Made by a program: the position numbers and the translations under genes. Below, one piece after another: positions 25,990 to 33,710 of a DNA stretch of 35,355 nt. The notes beneath the pieces are model-generated. The model saw nothing but the letters and a program-made list of their open reading frames with translations. It did no database searches and had not been told where the DNA came from. The first letter of the stretch is position 1, and each line of letters opens with the position of its first letter. Origin of the DNA: Cryobacterium sp. (GTDB lineage: Bacteria > Actinomycetota > Actinomycetes > Actinomycetales > Microbacteriaceae); the NCBI GenBank assembly GCA_019638935.1, contig JAHBSW010000024.1, forward strand, positions 1-35,355, read 5' to 3'.

Positions 25990-26748
25990 CTATTCAATTC
26001 GCCCCGTCTCTGCCTGGCCGTGAACGGCGGGATCCCAGCGCTCGGCGGGAGCGGGCTCGCCGCGCAGCACCGAGAGCTCCCCCGCGATCCGGGCCATGAG
26101 CTCGTCGGTCGCCCTGGTGAGCAGGGCATTGTCGAGCGGCTTGCCGCGATAGGCCGACAGGTCGACGGGCTCGCCGAAGCGCACGGTCACTCTCTTGCGC
26201 GGAAAGAGGCTGAGCTTGCCGTAGCGCGGCATGATCCGCTGCGTTCCCCAGTGGGCCGCGGGGATGAGCGGCACGTCGGCCTCGAGCGCCATGCGCACGG
26301 CGCCCGCCTTTCCGCGCATGGGCCACAGGTCGGGCTCACGGGTGAGCGAGCCCTCCGGGTAGATGACCACCGCCAGGCCCTCCGTCGCGAGCTGGCGAGC
26401 AGCGGCGAGCGGGTCGCTGCCGCGCCTGTTGCTGCGGTGCACGGGAATCTGGCGCGTCTTGCGCAGCACCCACCCCAGCACCGGAACGTCGAACAGGCTC
26501 GCCTTCGCCATATAGCGCGGAGCACGGCCGGCCTTCCAGACCGAGATGCCGCGCACGAGCGGCTCGATCTCGCTGTCGTGGTTGGGCGAGATGACGACAG
26601 CACCCGACTTCGGCACGTTCTCGAGACCCTGATACGAGTACTTGCCGAGCAGATTCATGAACGGGATGACGATGAACGCCAGCATCCGGAACATCGCGAT
26701 CTTCTCGCTGCGCACTCGACCCGGCTTCGTCGTCATTGGCTCCGCCAT
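25990..26748 (-). CDS. 1-acyl-sn-glycerol-3-phosphate acyltransferase (PlsC family)
   Basis: A 252-residue membrane-associated acyltransferase that makes phosphatidic acid from lysophosphatidic acid. A hydrophobic N-terminal segment (MFRMLAFIVIPFMNLLG) precedes the acyltransferase block. Motif I reads NHDSEIEP: the usual His-x4-Asp is His-x4-Glu here. The phosphate-binding motif is YPEGSLTREPDLWPMRGKAG and a later motif is LIPAAHWGTQ. The ATG at 26748 lies 6 nt after the murA stop; a second ATG four codons on is possible. The tight run with gpsA suits phospholipid synthesis. The Glu substitution means the family call is firm but activity needs proof. Confidence 0.85.
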   Translation of the reverse strand: MAEPMTTKPGRVRSEKIAMFRMLAFIVIPFMNLLGKYSYQGLENVPKSGAVVISPNHDSEIEPLVRGISVWKAGRAPRYMAKASLFDVPVLGWVLRKTRQIPVHRSNRRGSDPLAAARQLATEGLAVVIYPEGSLTREPDLWPMRGKAGAVRMALEADVPLIPAAHWGTQRIMPRYGKLSLFPRKRVTVRFGEPVDLSAYRGKPLDNALLTRATDELMARIAGELSVLRGEPAPAERWDPAVHGQAETGRIE

Positions 26749-26754
26749 CGAGGT

Positions 26755-28122
26755 CTAGCCCTCGAGCACGAAGTCGGCGCCGAGGGCTTCGAGCTTCTGG
26801 ATGATGTGCTCGTATCCACGGGCGATGATGCCGATATTGCTGATCTTCGACTCGCCCGAGGCGGCGAGCGCGGCGATGAGGTGGCTGAAGCCACCGCGCA
26901 GGTCGGGCACGGTGATGTCGGCGCCGTGCAGCGGGGTCGGGCCGGTGATGACCGCCGACTGCTCGAACGCGCGGCGTGCCACGCGACGCGGCACGTTCGG
27001 CATCCCCTCGGGGTGCACCACGATGTCCGCCCCCATCTTGACCAGGGCCTCGGTGAATCCGAAGCGGTTCTCGTAGACGGTCTCGTGCACGATAGAGACG
27101 CCGTGCGCCTGAGTGAGGGCGACGATGAGCGGCTGCTGCCAGTCCGTCATGAAGCCGGGGTGAACATCCGTCTCGACCGTGACCGGCCCGAGCTCGCCAC
27201 CGGGGTGGTAGAACCGGATGCCGTCGTCCTCGATGTCGAACGCCCCACCCACCTTGCGGTACACGTTGAGGTAGGTCATGAGCTCGGCCTGGCTCGCGCC
27301 GCCGACGAAGATGTCGCCGTGCGTTGCGAGCGCGGCGGAGGCCCAGCTCGCGGCCTCGTTGCGGTCGAAGAGCGCGGTGTGCCGGTAGCCGTCGAGACGG
27401 TCGACGCCCTCGATGAGGATCACGCGGTTGGGCTCGACCGAGATGATCGCGCCCATCTTCTGCAGGATGGCGATGAGATCCATGATCTCGGGCTCGATCG
27501 CCGCGCCGTGCAGCTCGGTCGTTCCCTTCGCGCGCACGGCCGTGAGCAGCACCTGCTCGGTCGCGCCGACGCTCGGGTAGGGCAGCGTGATCTCGGCGCC
27601 CTTCAGTCCGTTCGGCGCCGTGAGGTGGATACCCTCGTAGCTCTTGTCGACGACCGCGCCAAAGGCGCGAAGCGCGTCGAGGTGGAAGTCGATGGGCCGG
27701 TCGCCGATGCGACACCCACCGAGGTCGGGGATTCGCGCCTCGCCGAGCCGGTGCAGCAGCGGGCCGCAGAAGAGAATCGGAATGCGACTCGCGCCCGCGT
27801 GGGCGTCGATCTCGGCGAAGTGAGCCTTCTCGACCGCGGCGGTATCGAAGTGCAGCTCGCCGGGGGACGGGTCGGTCACTCGAACGCCGTAGACACCGAG
27901 CAGCCCGCGCACGACCTGCACGTCGCTGATGTCGGGAACTCCGCGAAGGATGCTGGGGGTGTCCCCGAGCAGGGCGGCGACCATCGCTTTCGTCGCGAGG
28001 TTCTTCGCCCCGCGCACCTCGATGCGTCCCCGCAACGGGTTGCCGCCGCGCACGGTGATCGACTCGGCGGTGAGGCCGACCCGCTCGCCCGCCTTGCGGG
28101 CATCCTTGACGACGGAGTTCAT
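26755..28122 (-). CDS. murA: UDP-N-acetylglucosamine 1-carboxyvinyltransferase
   Basis: A 455-residue cytosolic enzyme that transfers enolpyruvate from PEP to UDP-GlcNAc, the first committed step of peptidoglycan synthesis and the target of fosfomycin. Landmarks: RGGNPLRGRIEVRGAKNLAT (the conserved Lys-Asn), LGGCRIGDRPIDFHLDALRA with the fosfomycin-reactive Cys present, and the C-terminal VPDLRGGFSHLIAALAASGES. The ATG at 28122 has AAGG 8 nt upstream and lies 4 nt after the leuD stop; an in-frame ATG further upstream would lie within leuD and is not supported. The presence of Cys rather than Asp predicts fosfomycin sensitivity at this enzyme. Confidence 0.94.
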   Translation of the reverse strand: MNSVVKDARKAGERVGLTAESITVRGGNPLRGRIEVRGAKNLATKAMVAALLGDTPSILRGVPDISDVQVVRGLLGVYGVRVTDPSPGELHFDTAAVEKAHFAEIDAHAGASRIPILFCGPLLHRLGEARIPDLGGCRIGDRPIDFHLDALRAFGAVVDKSYEGIHLTAPNGLKGAEITLPYPSVGATEQVLLTAVRAKGTTELHGAAIEPEIMDLIAILQKMGAIISVEPNRVILIEGVDRLDGYRHTALFDRNEAASWASAALATHGDIFVGGASQAELMTYLNVYRKVGGAFDIEDDGIRFYHPGGELGPVTVETDVHPGFMTDWQQPLIVALTQAHGVSIVHETVYENRFGFTEALVKMGADIVVHPEGMPNVPRRVARRAFEQSAVITGPTPLHGADITVPDLRGGFSHLIAALAASGESKISNIGIIARGYEHIIQKLEALGADFVLEG

Positions 28123-28126
28123 GCGG

Positions 28127-28732
28127 TTACCTTGCCTGACGAATGGGGAGAGTGAGGGGACGCCAGGACTCCCTGGTCTCCTCAAACTGCGTGATCTTCT
28201 CCTCCTCGCGCAGGGTCAGACCGATGTCGTCCAGGCCCTCGAGCAGGCGCCACCTAGTGTAATCGTCGATCTGGAATTCGACTGTGTGCGAGCCGATAGT
28301 CGCGGTGCGCGCCTCGAGGTCCACGGTCGCGCTGACTCCCGGCTCCGCCTCGATGAGGCGCCAGAACTCCTCGGCATCCGCTTCGCTGATCTGACCGGCG
28401 AGCAGACCCTGCTTGCCCGCGTTGCCGCGGAAGATGTCGCCGAAGCGCGGTGCGAGCACGGCGGCGAAACCGTAGTCGCGCAATGCCCACACGGCGTGCT
28501 CGCGACTCGACCCCGTGCCGAAGTCGGGGCCGGCGATGAGCACTCTCGGGTTTGCGAACGCGGGATCGTTGAGCACGAAGTCGGGGTCCTGGCGCCAGGC
28601 GTAGAAGAGCGCGTCGTCGAAGCCCGTCTTGGTCACGCGCTTGAGGAACACCGCGGGGATGATCTGATCGGTGTCGACATTGGCGCGCGCGAGCGGCACG
28701 GCGACACCGGTGATGGTGCTGACTTTCTCCAT
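28127..28732 (-). CDS. leuD: 3-isopropylmalate dehydratase small subunit
   Basis: A 201-residue small subunit of isopropylmalate isomerase, which moves the hydroxyl group of 2-isopropylmalate to give 3-isopropylmalate in leucine synthesis. The swivel-domain motifs are [41 protein letters not shown] and [14 protein letters not shown]. Its start overlaps the leuC stop (TAATG), so the two subunits are translationally coupled, which suits their 1:1 assembly. Followed after 4 nt by murA, linking leucine synthesis and cell-wall genes in one transcript. Confidence 0.95.
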   Translation of the reverse strand: MEKVSTITGVAVPLARANVDTDQIIPAVFLKRVTKTGFDDALFYAWRQDPDFVLNDPAFANPRVLIAGPDFGTGSSREHAVWALRDYGFAAVLAPRFGDIFRGNAGKQGLLAGQISEADAEEFWRLIEAEPGVSATVDLEARTATIGSHTVEFQIDDYTRWRLLEGLDDIGLTLREEEKITQFEETRESWRPLTLPIRQAR

Positions 28733-30270
28733 TACGATGCCTCCTGAGTCTCGCCGGTCGAGGATCTCGATACGCCGCCGTCAGCGGCCACTCGATCACC
28801 GGAGGATCTGCTGGTCGAGTAGGCCGGAACGGCCGTATCGAGACCCGCATCGCCCCCCTCGAGATCCCACGGGCTCGACAGGGTGCCGCGGATGGCGGTG
28901 GCCGCCGCCACGAGCGGAGACACGAGGTGGGTGCGACCGCCCTTGCCCTGGCGGCCCTCGAAGTTGCGGTTGGACGTCGACGCGCAGCGCTCCCCCGGAG
29001 CCAGCTGGTCGGGGTTCATGCCGAGGCACATCGAGCAGCCGGCGAAGCGCCACTCCGCACCGAACTCCTCGACGATCCTGTCGATTCCCTCGGCCTCGGC
29101 CTCGAGGCGAACGCGCGCCGAGCCGGGCACGACCATGACGCGCACACCGTCGGCCTTCTTCCGGCCCTTGATGATCGAGGCGAACGCACGAAGATCCTCG
29201 ATGCGGCTGTTCGTGCACGAGCCCATGAACACGGCATCCACTCGAATGTCCTTCATCGGCGTGCCGGCCTCGAGGTCCATGTACTCGAGCGCCCGCTCCG
29301 CCGAGGCCCGCTCGTTCGGGTCGATGATCGCCGAGGGGTCGGGCACGCGGTCGGAGAGCAGCACTCCCTGTCCGGGGTTGGTCCCCCAGGTGACGAAGGG
29401 CTCGAGCTCGTTCGCGTCGATGAAGACCTCGGCGTCGAACACCGCGTCGTCGTCGGTGGCGAGAGTGTTCCAGTAGGCGACCGCGGCATCCCAGTCGGCG
29501 CCCTCGGGGGCGTGCGGACGGCCCCTGAGGTAGTCGTAGGTGATCTGGTCGGGGGCGACCATGCCCGCGCGGGCACCGGCCTCGATCGACATGTTGCAGA
29601 TCGTCATCCGGCCCTCCATCGAGAGCGAGCGGATGGCGCTGCCGCGGTACTCCAGCACGTAGCCCTGACCGCCACCGGTGCCGATCTTGGCGATGACCGC
29701 GAGGATGATGTCCTTCGCGCTCACACCGGGGCGAAGCTCGCCCTCGACGGTGATCGCCATCGTCTTCGGCGGCATGAGCGGCAGCGTCTGCGTCGCGAGC
29801 ACGTGCTCGACCTCGCTCGTGCCGATGCCGAACGCCATCGCGCCGAAAGCGCCGTGGGTGCTCGTGTGCGAGTCGCCGCACACCACCGTGACGCCCGGCA
29901 TGGTGAGGCCGAGCTGCGGGCCGACGACATGCACGATCCCCTGCTCCACGTCGCCGAGCGGGTGCAGGCGGATGCCGAACTCCGCACAGTTCGCGCGCAG
30001 GGTCTCGATCTGGGTGCGGCTGACCGGGTCTTCGATGCGGCTGAGGATGTTGAGCGTGGGGGTGTTGTGATCTTCGGTGGCGATCGTCAGATCGGGGCGG
30101 CGCACGGGACGACCCGCCATCCGAAGGCCATCGAATGCTTGGGGGCTCGTGACCTCGTGCACGAGGTGGAGGTCGATGTAGAGGAGGTCGGGCGTGCCGT
30201 CCTCGCCTTTGACCACGATGTGGTCCTGCCACACTTTCTCCGCGAGCGTTCTACCCACCCTGAACCTCAT
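28732..30270 (-). CDS. leuC: 3-isopropylmalate dehydratase large subunit with repeat-encoded tail
   Basis: A 512-residue aconitase-family subunit carrying the [4Fe-4S] cluster of isopropylmalate isomerase. Landmarks: [51 protein letters not shown] (first cluster Cys) and [20 protein letters not shown] (the other two). The usual family end GTLSSPWDL is followed by about 40 extra residues (low-complexity, with STSRSSGD and SRSSTGETQ) encoded largely by two palindromic repeats. ATG 30270 is used; a GTG four codons later has a better ribosome site (GAGG 6 nt upstream) and is a fair alternative. A TAGACT hexamer lies about 40 nt upstream. Confidence 0.94.
   Translation of the reverse strand: MRFRVGRTLAEKVWQDHIVVKGEDGTPDLLYIDLHLVHEVTSPQAFDGLRMAGRPVRRPDLTIATEDHNTPTLNILSRIEDPVSRTQIETLRANCAEFGIRLHPLGDVEQGIVHVVGPQLGLTMPGVTVVCGDSHTSTHGAFGAMAFGIGTSEVEHVLATQTLPLMPPKTMAITVEGELRPGVSAKDIILAVIAKIGTGGGQGYVLEYRGSAIRSLSMEGRMTICNMSIEAGARAGMVAPDQITYDYLRGRPHAPEGADWDAAVAYWNTLATDDDAVFDAEVFIDANELEPFVTWGTNPGQGVLLSDRVPDPSAIIDPNERASAERALEYMDLEAGTPMKDIRVDAVFMGSCTNSRIEDLRAFASIIKGRKKADGVRVMVVPGSARVRLEAEAEGIDRIVEEFGAEWRFAGCSMCLGMNPDQLAPGERCASTSNRNFEGRQGKGGRTHLVSPLVAAATAIRGTLSSPWDLEGGDAGLDTAVPAYSTSRSSGDRVAADGGVSRSSTGETQEAS
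28762..28800 (+). repeat. Dispersed palindromic repeat, copy I, inside leuC end
   Basis: GATCTCGATACGC left end, CCGCCgtcaGCGG-type core and CCACTCGATCACC right end. It is read on the minus strand as part of the extra C-terminal residues of LeuC. Confidence 0.75.
28813..28845 (-). repeat. Dispersed palindromic repeat, copy J, inside leuC end
   Basis: On the plus strand, GGTCGAGTAGGCCG, a gaa loop and CGGCCGTATCGAGACC: the inverted orientation, with a clean CGGCC/GGCCG stem. Copies I and J face each other and together span 28762-28845, almost all of the LeuC tail. Confidence 0.85.
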
Positions 30271-30363
30271 TTCTTGCCGGCACGGGCCACTGCCCGGCGC
30301 GATCACGCCAGTCTACGACGGGCGATGAAGCTCCCGCCGCCCGCACCCCATCGGTTGCGTTCT

Positions 30364-30379
30364 ATGCTGGTGTCAGCAT
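30364..30379. promoter_or_regulatory. Operator-like perfect palindrome between leuC and the dehydrogenase gene
   Basis: ATGCTG-gtgt-CAGCAT, 6-bp arms with a 4-bp centre, in the 176-bp divergent gap. It overlaps a TATGCT hexamer (30363-30368) that could be a -10. Branched-chain genes of actinobacteria are often controlled by IclR-type regulators from such gaps, but no regulator gene is adjacent here. Confidence 0.45.
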
Positions 30380-30446
30380 TCGCGATCACACCCTTGACCG
30401 CGGAACGATAACAGCGCCCACAAGGCCCGCACACTGGAGTTCACCC

Positions 30447-31508
30447 ATGACAACGTCGTCAGACATCAGCCTCGAGTCCATCGCCTTCGATCACGAGAGG
30501 GTGGTGATGGTCACCGGTGAACGAAGCGGGCTTCCCATCATCGTCGCGGTGCACTCCACCGTGCTCGGCCAGGCCCTCGGCGGGGCCCGCGTCTGGTCGT
30601 ACCCGCACTGGACCGACGCCCTCACCGACGCCCTGCGCCTCTCCGAGGGGATGACGCTCAAGAACGCGGCGGCGGGCCTCGCGCGCGGAGGCGGCAAGTC
30701 GGTCGTTTGCCTGCCCCTCGGTGCGACGCTCACCGACGCCGAGAAGCGCAACGCGATGCTCGACCTCGGCGACGCCGTGGAGAGCCTCGGCGGCTCCTAC
30801 ATGACCGCCGAGGATGTCGGCACGAGCGCCGAGCTGATGTCGATCGTCGCCGAGCGCACCGCGCACGTCGTGGGGCTGCCGCCCGAGGAGGGCGGCGTCG
30901 GTGAACCTGCGGATGCCACCGCAGCCGGTGTGCACGCGAGCATCCTCGCCACCCTCGAAGCACTTTTCGGCACGCGCGATCTCGCCGGCCGCCACCTCGT
31001 CATCAGCGGTCTCGGCCAGGTCGGCGGACGCCTCGCCCGCTCGCTCACCGCGGGCGGTGCGAGGCTCTCCGTGGCCGACGTCAACCCCGCGCGCAAAGAA
31101 CTCGCCGACGAGCTCGGCGCCGCCTGGGTCGGCATCGACGAGGCGCTCACCCTCGAGGCCGACCTGCTGGTCCCCTGCGGACTCGGCGGAGTGCTCACGA
31201 GCGACGTCATCAGGAACCTGCGCGTGCGCGGGGTCGTCGGCGCCGCCAACAACCAGCTCGCCCACGTGGAGCAGGCTGCCGAGCTGGCCGAGCGAGGCAT
31301 CCTCTGGGCGCCCGACTTCGTGGTCAACGCGGGCGGAGTCATCTACCTCGCGATGGCGTCAGAGCCGGGGGCGGATGCCGCGGCCATCGACGAGCGCGTC
31401 GCCACCATCGGCGAGACGGTCGCGCAGGTGTTCCGCGATGCTGCTGCGGCGGGCACGACGACGCTCGACGCGGCCCTCGCCCTCGCGCGGGCACGCCTCG
31501 AGGCCTAG
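30447..31508 (+). CDS. Leucine/valine/phenylalanine-type NAD-dependent amino acid dehydrogenase
   Basis: A 353-residue Glu/Leu/Phe/Val dehydrogenase that reversibly deaminates a branched or aromatic amino acid to its 2-oxo acid. The N-terminal catalytic domain has GQALGGARVW, GMTLKNAAAGLARGGGKSVV with both active-site lysines, and YMTAEDVGTS. The NAD domain has LVISGLGQVGGRLARSL, followed by VPCGLGGVLTSDVIRNL and GAANNQLAH. The ATG has GGAG 8 nt upstream. It diverges from leuC, so branched-chain breakdown and leucine synthesis share a 176-bp control region. The preferred substrate cannot be told from sequence alone, though the leucine context favours branched-chain amino acids. Confidence 0.9.
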   Translation: MTTSSDISLESIAFDHERVVMVTGERSGLPIIVAVHSTVLGQALGGARVWSYPHWTDALTDALRLSEGMTLKNAAAGLARGGGKSVVCLPLGATLTDAEKRNAMLDLGDAVESLGGSYMTAEDVGTSAELMSIVAERTAHVVGLPPEEGGVGEPADATAAGVHASILATLEALFGTRDLAGRHLVISGLGQVGGRLARSLTAGGARLSVADVNPARKELADELGAAWVGIDEALTLEADLLVPCGLGGVLTSDVIRNLRVRGVVGAANNQLAHVEQAAELAERGILWAPDFVVNAGGVIYLAMASEPGADAAAIDERVATIGETVAQVFRDAAAAGTTTLDAALALARARLEA

Positions 31509-31511
31509 GCT

Positions 31512-31561
31512 TCCCACACCCCGTTATCGACTCCTCCCTCCCGAAGTTTCTGGGTGTGGGA
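31512..31561. repeat. Perfect 10-bp inverted repeat after the dehydrogenase gene
   Basis: TCCCACACCC (31512-31521) and GGGTGTGGGA (31552-31561) with a 30-nt centre, starting 3 bp after the stop codon. The arms are unlike the dispersed repeat. It has no following T run, so it would not be a classic intrinsic terminator. Confidence 0.6.
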
Positions 31562-31620
31562 GTCGGCAACCGGGTGTTCGAGGCTTATGCGGCGTCAGCG
31601 CGCTGCCGCCGTCACTCGCC

Positions 31621-31655
31621 GGTTGAGTAGCCGCCGCAGGCGGCGTATCGAAACC
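31621..31655 (-). repeat. Dispersed palindromic repeat, copy K
   Basis: Plus strand GGTTGAGTAGCCGCCG...CGGCGTATCGAAACC: an inverted near-consensus copy with a CCGCCG/CGGCGG stem. With copy L it lies between the convergent dehydrogenase and terC genes. Confidence 0.88.
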
Positions 31656-31669
31656 AAGCGTTCGAAACC

Positions 31670-31703
31670 GGCTTTCGATCCGCGGCTGCGCCGCTACTCA
31701 ACC
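31670..31703 (+). repeat. Dispersed palindromic repeat, copy L
   Basis: GGCTTTCGATCCGCGGC left end and GCCGCTACTCAACC right end, in the opposite orientation to copy K. The pair would form a larger cruciform-like structure in the 214-bp convergent gap, which otherwise holds only the inverted repeat at 31512-31561 and half-copy M. Confidence 0.85.
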
Positions 31704-31719
31704 AACGGTGGCAGAACCC

Positions 31720-31733
31720 CCGCTACTCGACCG
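31720..31733 (+). repeat. Half-copy M of the dispersed repeat at the terC stop
   Basis: CCGCTACTCGACC matches only the right end of the family. Read on the minus strand it gives GGTCGAGTAG, encoding Val-Glu-stop, the last codons of terC. Confidence 0.6.
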
Positions 31734-32715
31734 GCTGTCGTGGAACCCGGCGCAGCACGATGAGGCTCGCCACCGTCGACACGACCATCGCGAGCACGAT
31801 GACGATGAGCGACATCCAGGTGTTGATGACCGGGATCCACTCGACGGGCTGGCCGCCGTTGATGAACGGGACCTCGTTCTCGTGCAGGGCGTGGAAGACG
31901 AGCTTGACGCCGATGAAGCCGAGGATGAACGCGATCCCGTAGTGCAGGTAGACGAGCTTCTCGAGCAGGTCGCCGAGCAGGAAGTAGAGCTGCCGCAGCC
32001 CCATGAGGGCGAAGACGTTCGCCGCGAAGACGATGAACGCGCTCTGGGTGATGCCGAAGATCGCCGGGATCGAGTCGAGCGCGAACACGACGTCGGTGGT
32101 GCCCAGAGCGATGAGCACGAGCAGCACGGGGGTGAACGCCCGCGTGCCATCGGGCTGCTCGGAGCGCATCTTGGCGCCCTCGAACTCGTCGGTGATCGCC
32201 ACGCGCTTGCGCAGCCAGCGGATGATGGCGTTCTCCTGACGCTCGGTGTCGTCGTGGCTGCGGAACGCCTGGTTGTAGGCGGTGAAGAGCAGCCACGCGC
32301 CGAAGATGTAGAACACCCAGGAGAAGTTCTCGATGATCTGCGCACCGAGCAGGATGAAGACCCCCCGGAAGAGCAGCGCGAGCAGGATGCCGATCATGAG
32401 CAGCTCCTGCTGGTAGAGCCTCGGCACCTTGAACCTCGCCATGATGATGATGAAGACGAAGAGGTTGTCGATGCTCAGGCTGTACTCGGTGAGCCAGCCC
32501 GCGATGAACTGCCCCGCGTACTCCGCGGTCGAGACGAAGTACATGATGACGCCGAACACGAGTGCGAGGCCCACGTAGAACGACACCCACGCGGTGCTCT
32601 CCTTCACGCTGGGGATGTGCGGTCGGCGGAACGCGAGGATGAGATCGAAGACGATGATGAGGCTCAAGACCGTGAGCGAGGTGATCTCGAACCAGAGCGG
32701 GAGCGCGAGGGTCAT
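31723..32715 (-). CDS. TerC-family membrane protein (probable Mn2+ exporter)
   Basis: A 330-residue integral membrane protein with about eight helices. The family's acidic membrane motifs are present: LTEYSLSIDNLFVFIIIMA in the first half and LGTTDVVFALDSIPAIFGIT in the second, with a basic, charged cytoplasmic loop between (SHDDTERQENAIIRWLRKR). TerC proteins, together with MntP, are the usual genes under yybP-ykoY riboswitches and several export manganese or load it into secreted proteins. The ATG at 32715 has AAGGA 5 nt upstream. A probable Mn2+ riboswitch lies just upstream on the same strand. The stop codon and last two residues fall in a half-copy of the dispersed repeat. Confidence 0.9.
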   Translation of the reverse strand: MTLALPLWFEITSLTVLSLIIVFDLILAFRRPHIPSVKESTAWVSFYVGLALVFGVIMYFVSTAEYAGQFIAGWLTEYSLSIDNLFVFIIIMARFKVPRLYQQELLMIGILLALLFRGVFILLGAQIIENFSWVFYIFGAWLLFTAYNQAFRSHDDTERQENAIIRWLRKRVAITDEFEGAKMRSEQPDGTRAFTPVLLVLIALGTTDVVFALDSIPAIFGITQSAFIVFAANVFALMGLRQLYFLLGDLLEKLVYLHYGIAFILGFIGVKLVFHALHENEVPFINGGQPVEWIPVINTWMSLIVIVLAMVVSTVASLIVLRRVPRQPVE

Positions 32716-32744
32716 TGTTTCCTTAACGACAGTGGGCAGGAGTG

Positions 32745-32868
32745 GGACTCGAAAGTCTCTCCCGCACCACGAACCGGTGCCGCAGCATCCGGAACCGCGT
32801 GACACGGTTCGTCTTGACGAATACTGCGAGGCCCGCCGAGACGGGCCGCCACTGGGATACTCCCCTTC
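32745..32868 (-). ncRNA. yybP-ykoY manganese riboswitch candidate
   Basis: In the leader of terC, read on the minus strand, AAGGGGAGTA (32867-32858) matches the 5' conserved loop of the class. A CCCGTCTCGGCGGG hairpin, CGTCAAGACG, a paired CGAACCGTG/CGCGGTTCCGG region and a GATGCTGCGG stretch follow. The 3' part GAGAGACTTTCGAG (32761-32748) matches the family's GAGAGACC-like closing segment. About 30 nt then lead to the terC start. Position, strand and neighbour (TerC) all agree with this class; a covariance-model search would settle it. Confidence 0.72.
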
Positions 32869-32997
32869 GCTCGGGCCATGTTAGCGGATCGGGAACCCGT
32901 GTCACCCCCGATTCGGTCGAGGAAGTCGCAGCCGCTGTTCCACCGCAGAGGTCTTCATTGCAGTGGACGCCTCAGAGTTGCGGGCGAGAATGGGGGC

Positions 32998-33573
32998 ATG
33001 AAGTTCTTCGCAGACCCCGTGCTCGACTCGATGGCGACGCGTCGCTCGGTCTCGAAAGTGGGGTCGGAGACACCGAGTGACGACGAACTCGTCGAACTGC
33101 TGGCGGCAGTCACACCGGTCGCCGACCACAAGTCACTGCGGCCGTGGCGGCTGATCACACTGCGAGGGGACGACCGGATGCGCCTGGCCGAGGCGCTCGA
33201 CACCGCGGCAGGCGAGGTGCGCGCCCCCGGCGAGTTCAACCCGAAGCCCTTCCGCGCCGAACTGCTCATCGCGGTGGTGGTAAGCCTCCACGAGCACCCA
33301 CTCGTGCCCGAATGGGAGCAGCGCGCGACGGCCGCCGGTGCCGGCCACCTGCTGTCGCTGGCGCTGTGGCGAGCCGGATGGGGTGCGATGTGGCGCACCG
33401 GGCTGCTGGTCGACTCCGCGCCGGTGCGGGCCGTGCACGGGCTCGGCGACAACGAGCACCTCATGGGCTGGCTCTACGTCGGCAGCATCGACGACGACTT
33501 TCGAACACGGCTGGATGCGTCGAAACGGCCTGCGCTCGATGCGAAACAGTTCCTGGGGCCGATGCCGCGGTAG
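32998..33573 (+). CDS. Nitroreductase family protein, YdjA-like
   Basis: A 191-residue FMN-dependent nitroreductase-type protein that probably reduces nitro or quinone compounds with NAD(P)H. It shows the flavin-binding start (LDSMATRRSVSKVG), DHKSLRPWRLITLRG, like the ADPHxRPWRF motif of YdjA and the C-terminal domain of FbiB, and GAGHLLSLALWRAGWGAMWRTG. The ATG at 32998 is preceded by a GAGAAT hexamer 6 nt upstream and by GGGGG. It stands alone, divergent from terC, and is followed by a terminator. Any role in F420 maturation, as for the FbiB domain, is only a possibility. Confidence 0.82.
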   Translation: MKFFADPVLDSMATRRSVSKVGSETPSDDELVELLAAVTPVADHKSLRPWRLITLRGDDRMRLAEALDTAAGEVRAPGEFNPKPFRAELLIAVVVSLHEHPLVPEWEQRATAAGAGHLLSLALWRAGWGAMWRTGLLVDSAPVRAVHGLGDNEHLMGWLYVGSIDDDFRTRLDASKRPALDAKQFLGPMPR

Positions 33574-33632
33574 TTCGGCATCCGGTGTCCTCACGATCAT
33601 CGCGCTCACAGCGACACTGAAACCAGAAACCG

Positions 33633-33660
33633 AAAAGCGCCCGCACAAGCGGGCGCTTTT
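33633..33660 (-). terminator. Intrinsic terminator (bidirectional)
   Basis: AAAAGCGCCCGC, ACAA loop, GCGGGCGCTTTT: a perfect 12-bp stem with T runs on both strands. It lies 4 bp beyond the tRNA-Glu 3' fragment, so it is the original tRNA terminator, and it can also end transcription of the nitroreductase gene from the other side. Confidence 0.9.
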
Positions 33661-33664
33661 CAGT

Positions 33665-33710
33665 TGGTGACCCCAGCGGGATTCGAACCCGCGTTACCGC
33701 CGTGAGAGGG
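33665..33710 (-). other. 3' half of tRNA-Glu(CTC): attachment-site remnant
   Basis: Read on the minus strand the 46 nt run from CCCTCTCACGGCGGTAAC (anticodon loop CTC and stem) through the T arm GGGTTCGAATCCC to GGGGTCACCA. It matches a bacterial tRNA-Glu from the anticodon to the encoded CCA. Beyond 33710, where the D arm and 5' acceptor strand should be, the sequence is unrelated, so this cannot be a working tRNA gene. Tyrosine integrases use exactly this 3' half as their crossover site and leave such a copy at one end of the inserted element. The flanking terminator shows it is the host's original 3' end. Confidence 0.8.

Noticed and set aside
30394-30412. TTGACC and GATAAC before the dehydrogenase gene as a -35/-10 promoter.
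   Set aside because: The spacer is only 7 bp, far from the 16-18 bp needed.
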